From NCBI GenBank assembly GCA_022702545.1, contig JAHRBC010000005.1, positions 434,001 through 498,000 of the forward strand: a DNA stretch of 64,000 bases, given 5' to 3'. Below the pieces are notes generated by a model. It was not told the origin of the DNA. It saw only the letters and a program-made list of their open reading frames with translations, and made no database searches. A program made the position numbers and the translations under genes. Source of the DNA: Phycomyces nitens. Lineage: Eukaryota > Mucoromycota > Mucoromycetes > Mucorales > Phycomycetaceae. Positions 59,401 through 64,000 of the stretch are shown here, in pieces (position 1 is the stretch's first letter; each line of letters starts with the position of its first letter).

Positions 59401-61738
59401 GTACATCTCCTACATGTGAGTCCCCAGCCATGGGTTCCATTTAAATAAGAAAGATTATTAAAATATGTTTGTCTTGTAGCTCCAGAAAACAAAAATTCTG
59501 CACTTTCAGGTATCTCTATATATTTAAAATATTCAATCCATTCACTTTAATAATCACTCCCCTTAATTATCAGCATATGCAAAGTCTACAAATGCAAACC
59601 CTACAGGTGCGTACAATGTCTATAATGTCTTGCACAAAAAAATAATACTAATCCCTCTAACCATTTGCCACTGTCAGGCCCAAAAATCACCACAAGGGCC
59701 GGACCCGCTGTACCTTCTAGTCCTAACCGGAAACACATAAATTATATACCAAGCACAAAGCTAAAAAATTTGCAATGGAAGAAACTTGATGCTCATAAAG
59801 TCCAGGATACAGTATGGGCTCAAGATTCTTTTGAAGACAGCACTCTGGAAAATATCCTAAAGGATACCGGTGTGTTTGATACAATTGAAAAAATGTTCCC
59901 CGCTCAGGCAAATAACTTTCTTGAACGTGCCCAAAAGAAGGCTCAAGAAGGAAGACCGGAAAAGAAACTAATCAAGTTTTTATCCAAAGAAAAAAGCCAA
60001 AAGATCAGTAAGTTGACACGAGTACTCACAGCCAGCTTCTAATGAGCTTTGTAAAGACATTGCAATACTTTCAAAGATAAAGCGTGTTCCATCTTTTGGA
60101 CATGTACGTAGACAGATACTTTGTTTTGATAAAGAATTGTGCACAGAAACTTTTCTGGGGAACTTGCTGGCATGCTCGCCCAGTAGAGATGACAATATCA
60201 AAACGATGGAAATATACGCCAAAAAAAGCGAAAAAGAATGTGAAGATTTAGATTTCCCAGAACAATTTACGATTGAGATGCAAAAGATGTATCGCTATGA
60301 AAGCAGAATTCGGTTTATGATTTTAAAGGTTCAGTTTTGGGAAAGGTATGACCACCTTGTCAAGGTATGGTATGAAAGATATATGTCTTTAAAAAAGTTT
60401 CAAGGATATGTGGTATTGATAAGGATGTGGTTTTCTATAAAATTAGAGTATGTCTTTAATAATTGATGCCTCGGAAACCTTGAAGGAATCAGCAAATATG
60501 AAAGAGCTTTTACATGTAATACCTAAATCTTTATTATGCATTAAAACACTTTTTGGTATTAAATATCATTACGCTGCTTACATTTATCAATTAAATCTAG
60601 CTCATCCTAATGGTCGGAAACTTTATGAATGCCTCGAGTTTCCAAGGCGGTGCTTATGGAATGCATATTGCAAGTTTAAACAAGGTACATATATACAAAC
60701 GTGTCTACTTATTTACAAACCTCTCTCTCTCTCTAGCTTGTAGATACAAAGGCATCAAAGTCTTCGAATTTGAGTCTATTGCATATACTAGTGGGAATTG
60801 TCAGACGTCAATTCCCACACCTTTTGAATGTCACGGACGAGCTGAAAGATGTCAGACAGGCAGCTCGTGGTAAGATAATATCTGACTTGAAGGTCTATGC
60901 TGTTAATAATATTATATTCCAACTAGTGATGGCCAGTGTTCAAGATCTCGTACAGCAATACACAGAAATATGTCAAGGCTTAAAAGATCTAAAGGAAGAG
61001 CTCGAGACCTACTGGAAAGATGTAAAATTGCCAAAAGAAGATCATTTTGAACAAATCATGAGGGAACATTCCAATAATGTCTCTGATTATGTCAGTCGTC
61101 TCAAGGACGTGTATTTACGCATGGACAAGGCGTGGAAAGAGACAATGTCGTATTATGGTGAAAGCAGCAAAGATATGCGCCCAGACGAATTCTTTAATGT
61201 TTTTGCGACATTTATAACTCATTGGAAGGTACGGCTGAATAAACTAGCTACAGCAGATTCTAATACAGCTATTTATCCTATGCTTAGGATGCGCTGGGAG
61301 TAGAAGAAAAATATACAAAGAACAGGGTCTGGGAAGAGAAACACAATTGCAATGAAATCCAAAGAAAAGAATTGCTCCAACGAAACAAAAAGTCCAAAAT
61401 TGAAGCTACTGAATCTTCAGATATGTACTTTGATCGTAAGTATACTTATACTTTGTAAAGCTTATATACTAACGTTAATAATATTTATAGAGATGGGAGA
61501 CGATAGAAAAGTCATGGATAATTTGATAGAGAAGTTGAGAACAGGTGAAGGCGAACGTCGATCCCACCAACGCCAAAGGAATTTCCGCAGGGCTACTATG
61601 GAGAATCACGAAAAGGGACATTTGGATATATCAACAGAGGAAACATACCTTGAGAACGTTTTGGGGTCTAGCGGCTCTGGGTCTGCAGAGATCATACAAA
61701 CAGCAGAATATCTCTTGCAGACTTTGCATGATGAATAA
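56420..61738 (+). CDS. Formin (diaphanous-related, GBD/FH3-FH1-FH2-DAD)
   Basis: Predicted 1302-residue formin that nucleates and elongates actin filaments, normally under Rho GTPase control. It has 23 exons: 56420-56507, 56620-56738, 56786-57219, 57292-57372, 57447-57513, 57571-57900, 57967-58319, 58398-58678, 58725-58850, 58899-58976, 59027-59188, 59246-59323, 59389-59415, 59480-59509, 59574-59606, 59678-60007, 60057-60364, 60447-60515, 60601-60684, 60737-60869, 60927-61228, 61288-61435, 61491-61738. GBD/FH3: VNLLFDQMLERRGI, KKWLMIHQD, VSLRTHPISWVSQFID. FH1: polyproline in exons 11-12. FH2: LKNLQWKKLD, SQKINIAILSKIK, LMVGNFMNASSFQGGAYG. DAD: VMDNLIEKLRTGEGERR. The start is the first in-frame ATG but could lie further 5'. 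Acceptors of exons 8, 10 and 11 were chosen by frame. Confidence 0.9.
59100..59323 (+). other. FH1 polyproline-coding tracts of the formin
   Basis: Two proline-rich segments, about 59122-59181 in exon 11 (a run of roughly seventeen prolines encoded by cctcc/ccgcc units) and 59281-59313 in exon 12. They are expected to bind profilin-actin and some SH3/WW proteins. The cct/ccg repeat is the most GC-rich stretch in this part of the window. Confidence 0.85.
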
Positions 61739-62379
61739 GACATTACATATTATAAATATACAACATTTAATCCTACAGAACATGTGTAATTATGAAGAGT
61801 GTATTTAGGTATTGCTCAAGTCATTTGATTCGTACCAACCATAAAAAAGTAGTCTGGAGGAACTTGATCCTGGAATACAAGTCCAATGTCATTGCAAGAT
61901 AAAGAAAACACTACGGGAAAGAGGCGGTTTATCAAAATCGGAGATTTATTTTGGGTCTATAATAGCAAAAATTTGATGATTTCTTGGAATTGAAACAAAA
62001 AAAGTTGAATCCCAAAATGTAAACTCAGAGGAGAGAGAATATGAAGATTGTTGAAAATAAAATAAAAAAGATATAAAAAATACTAGAAAAAACAATTCCA
62101 ATTTCGTTCCATGACCTATTATACTTGAGCGTATATTTGCAGGCCAGGTTATTACAATGACAATAGGCATTCACCAGTAATATACACTATAGCTTAGTGA
62201 CATTAGATACAGAATATTTATGTTGTCTGTTGACTAGGTAAATGATCCTTGATATAAACTAACAAATGTTTTGAGCTTGCTATTTCAGATAGTTTCTAGT
62301 GTGTAAAATATATGCTTTCCAGTGTAAAGAGTGTCAATTTATTAGAGTTTATTATAAAAGAATCAGTTTTTTTATATAT
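61739..62379. other. Convergent spacer
   Basis: Lies between the formin stop and the 3' end of the broken aspartic protease gene. AT-rich; contains no recognised gene or RNA. Frames are under 90 codons. Confidence 0.6.
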
Positions 62380-63792
62380 CTAATATACAGTGACATTATC
62401 GCCAATTGTGCTTGCAAAACCAATACGTTTTTGGCCAATATCATGAACAACATAAAGGAATCTAAGGATATTACTTCCAACAATATACTCTAAATAAATG
62501 TATTCCGCAGGTGTAAGGGAAGAAGATGCTATAGCAAAGTAACAACGATCGGTCTCGTCAATCAGGCCTCCATTGTATGTGTATAAAAGATCTTGAAAAG
62601 GAATGCTAATCGTAATTGAGCTTGATGTGTTGCTGAAATCAGCCAAATTGAGCTGGATACTTGCATCAAGATGTCTAGAGCTACAGTTCAACCCGAATAC
62701 ATTATGTGCATCATCGAATATGTATCCATTTGGACCTACGACCGAAGATAAAATATTTTCAACCACTTTACGAGGGAAAAATGATATGGATGTGCCGATA
62801 TCAAATGTAACGAATTTCTGCTTGGGTATTCCTACGTCAATAGTTGCGCCATTATTCTGAAAAGTTATGCTACTGATATTGCTTCCCCAAAAGAAATAAT
62901 TGTCATAGGCACTAGCGAGATCACCAGTATTATGATGCTCTGCATTGAACATCACCGGGGTTACGTTGGAATACAGCAGGCTTCCTGTGTACTGTGTAGA
63001 GTCTATGCCGCCGAGTATTATTTCTCCAGAGTTGGTCATTGTGTTGGGATTTCCGGTACGGATAGAGAATATTGGTTCTGAAATCAATTTCTGATCAATC
63101 ATATTAAATATGAGCCCTCCATAGCCAGTTCCATCTCCTTTGCTATTGTTGAATCGTGATAAACTGGGAAAGGACATTCCAAGTATTCCTTCGTATGCAA
63201 AATCTTCGTACTTGACTGCATCTGGGCTTGTGTTGAGTATTGGGATAGTTTTATTGTGGTAGTTTGAAAATCCAGCCAAACCAACTGGCTGATTCTTTAC
63301 AGAGACACCTCCAAAAGACACCTTGTCGGTTCCATAGGTGCCACTGACATTTCCGCTTCCGTATGGAATGGTAAAATTCTGCTCGGTTGGTGTGTAGGTC
63401 AAAGACTTTTTCTCGTCAAACTTGGAATCTGGACAGATATTTTATGGGCATTTGGTAGATGGAATCCATATATCTGTACTATATAATTACCTCATGTTAG
63501 TGTATGTGTCACTTTAATGATATTAGTTTTCTTACCTTCCCGTATCAAGTGCCAATGAGAACCTTTGTGGTGGAGTGCCAACATCCAGGTAAGTAAAGTA
63601 ATATGAAATCCAAACACTGAATATGTCTGCTTGAACAGTGCCTGGCTCGTCTCTCTTGCTAATACCATTTGATAAGCGTGTTTTGCGGGTCAGTGGCAAG
63701 CATATTATTCTTGGACTAGGATCTCCAATTGGTATAGCCTCTGTAAATACGATAGCAATCAAAAGGACGAGAGCTAATAATATAAGCTTCAT
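62380..63792 (-). pseudogene. A1 aspartic protease gene with one premature stop
   Basis: Encodes a secreted pepsin-like aspartic protease broken by a single in-frame TAA. Exons (minus): 63792-63536 and 63478-62380, about 450 codons. The signal peptide covers residues ~1-19, a propeptide ends near SKRDEPG (a Kex2-type Lys-Arg site), and the first catalytic motif is DTGSTDIWIPS. Directly after KCP, TAA occurs at 63442-63444, then the frame resumes with NICPDSKFDEKKSLTY. The flap region IPYGSGNVSGTYGTD is intact and the frame stays open to the normal end. The second catalytic motif reads FDIGTSISF, with Ile where Thr/Ser is usual. An ATG upstream of 63792 was not found; an in-frame TTG at 63837 was discounted. 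Convergent with the formin. Confidence 0.82.
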
Positions 63793-64000
63793 AAGAATAA
63801 GAATGCCAGAATGATCGAAAATATTGGAAGTATCCAATGATCAAGGTCTTCTTATAGATGTAGATATTTACGCATTACAGTGCAACATGGTCAGTTTTAT
63901 TGTATACCATAATAGTTACTAATCTTCAGTCTACAGAAAGTCTGTGAGCCGGGAGCCGTAGTAGTTATACATAGTTCGTATAGCTAAACTTTAGTTGTTG
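63793..64000. other. Upstream flank of the protease gene
   Basis: Probable promoter region of the broken aspartic protease gene, reaching the window edge. No clear TATA element or other gene is visible. Confidence 0.4.

Noticed and set aside
60008..60035. A 28-nt intron in the formin FH2 domain
   Set aside because: Too short to splice; the acceptor at 60056 gives a 49-nt intron and restores the conserved SQKINIAIL sequence.

Overview
This is a eukaryotic nuclear window from a filamentous fungus of the early-diverging Mucoromycota type (Mucorales-like; Phycomyces is my guess). The evidence is an AT-rich base composition, about ninety short spliceosomal introns (mostly 45-130 nt), fungal ketol-acid reductoisomerase and Cmr2/DIP2 orthologues, a carotenoid cleavage oxygenase of the kind used for trisporoid signals, and decayed Tc1/mariner transposases. 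No operons, CRISPR arrays, rRNA genes or convincing tRNA genes were seen.

Layout. 1-3279 holds no gene. 3280-6512 has a BAP31/Yet-type ER protein (+) and a secreted subtilase (-), convergent. 6513-11145 is an AT-rich desert with two copies of a decayed repeat. 11146-12910 encodes the mRNA capping guanylyltransferase. 12911-18084 is another desert with a Tc1 transposase fragment. 18085-24082 (-) is a ten-exon, 1704-residue DIP2/Cmr2 protein. 25357-40163 is gene-dense: a His-rich CDF transporter subunit, a BEM46 hydrolase, a TPT-family transporter, a 96-residue MGCC protein, the WD40 repair factor CSA/ERCC8, exocyst Sec5, a HAL5/HRK1-like kinase and ribosomal protein uL6. 40164-46859 is a desert with a possible retroelement remnant. 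46921-48280 is mitochondrial ketol-acid reductoisomerase. 49207-51400 is a decayed mariner-like element with a cluster of short repeats. 51783-61738 holds a carotenoid oxygenase, the GINS subunit Sld5 and a 23-exon formin. 62380-63792 is an A1 aspartic protease gene broken by one in-frame stop.

The genes are mostly independent housekeeping functions. Loose themes are secretion and polarity (Sec5, formin, BAP31, secreted proteases), ER/Golgi transport (CDF subunit, TPT transporter), DNA replication and repair (Sld5, CSA) and gene expression (capping enzyme, uL6). I rebuilt gene models by hand from splice consensus, phase and family similarity; every full-length model closes in frame. I did not find a clear new multi-gene system. 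The most interesting points are the formin microexon series, the aspartic protease with a lone nonsense codon, a CDF subunit lacking the usual metal-site residues, and a probably acylated small protein.
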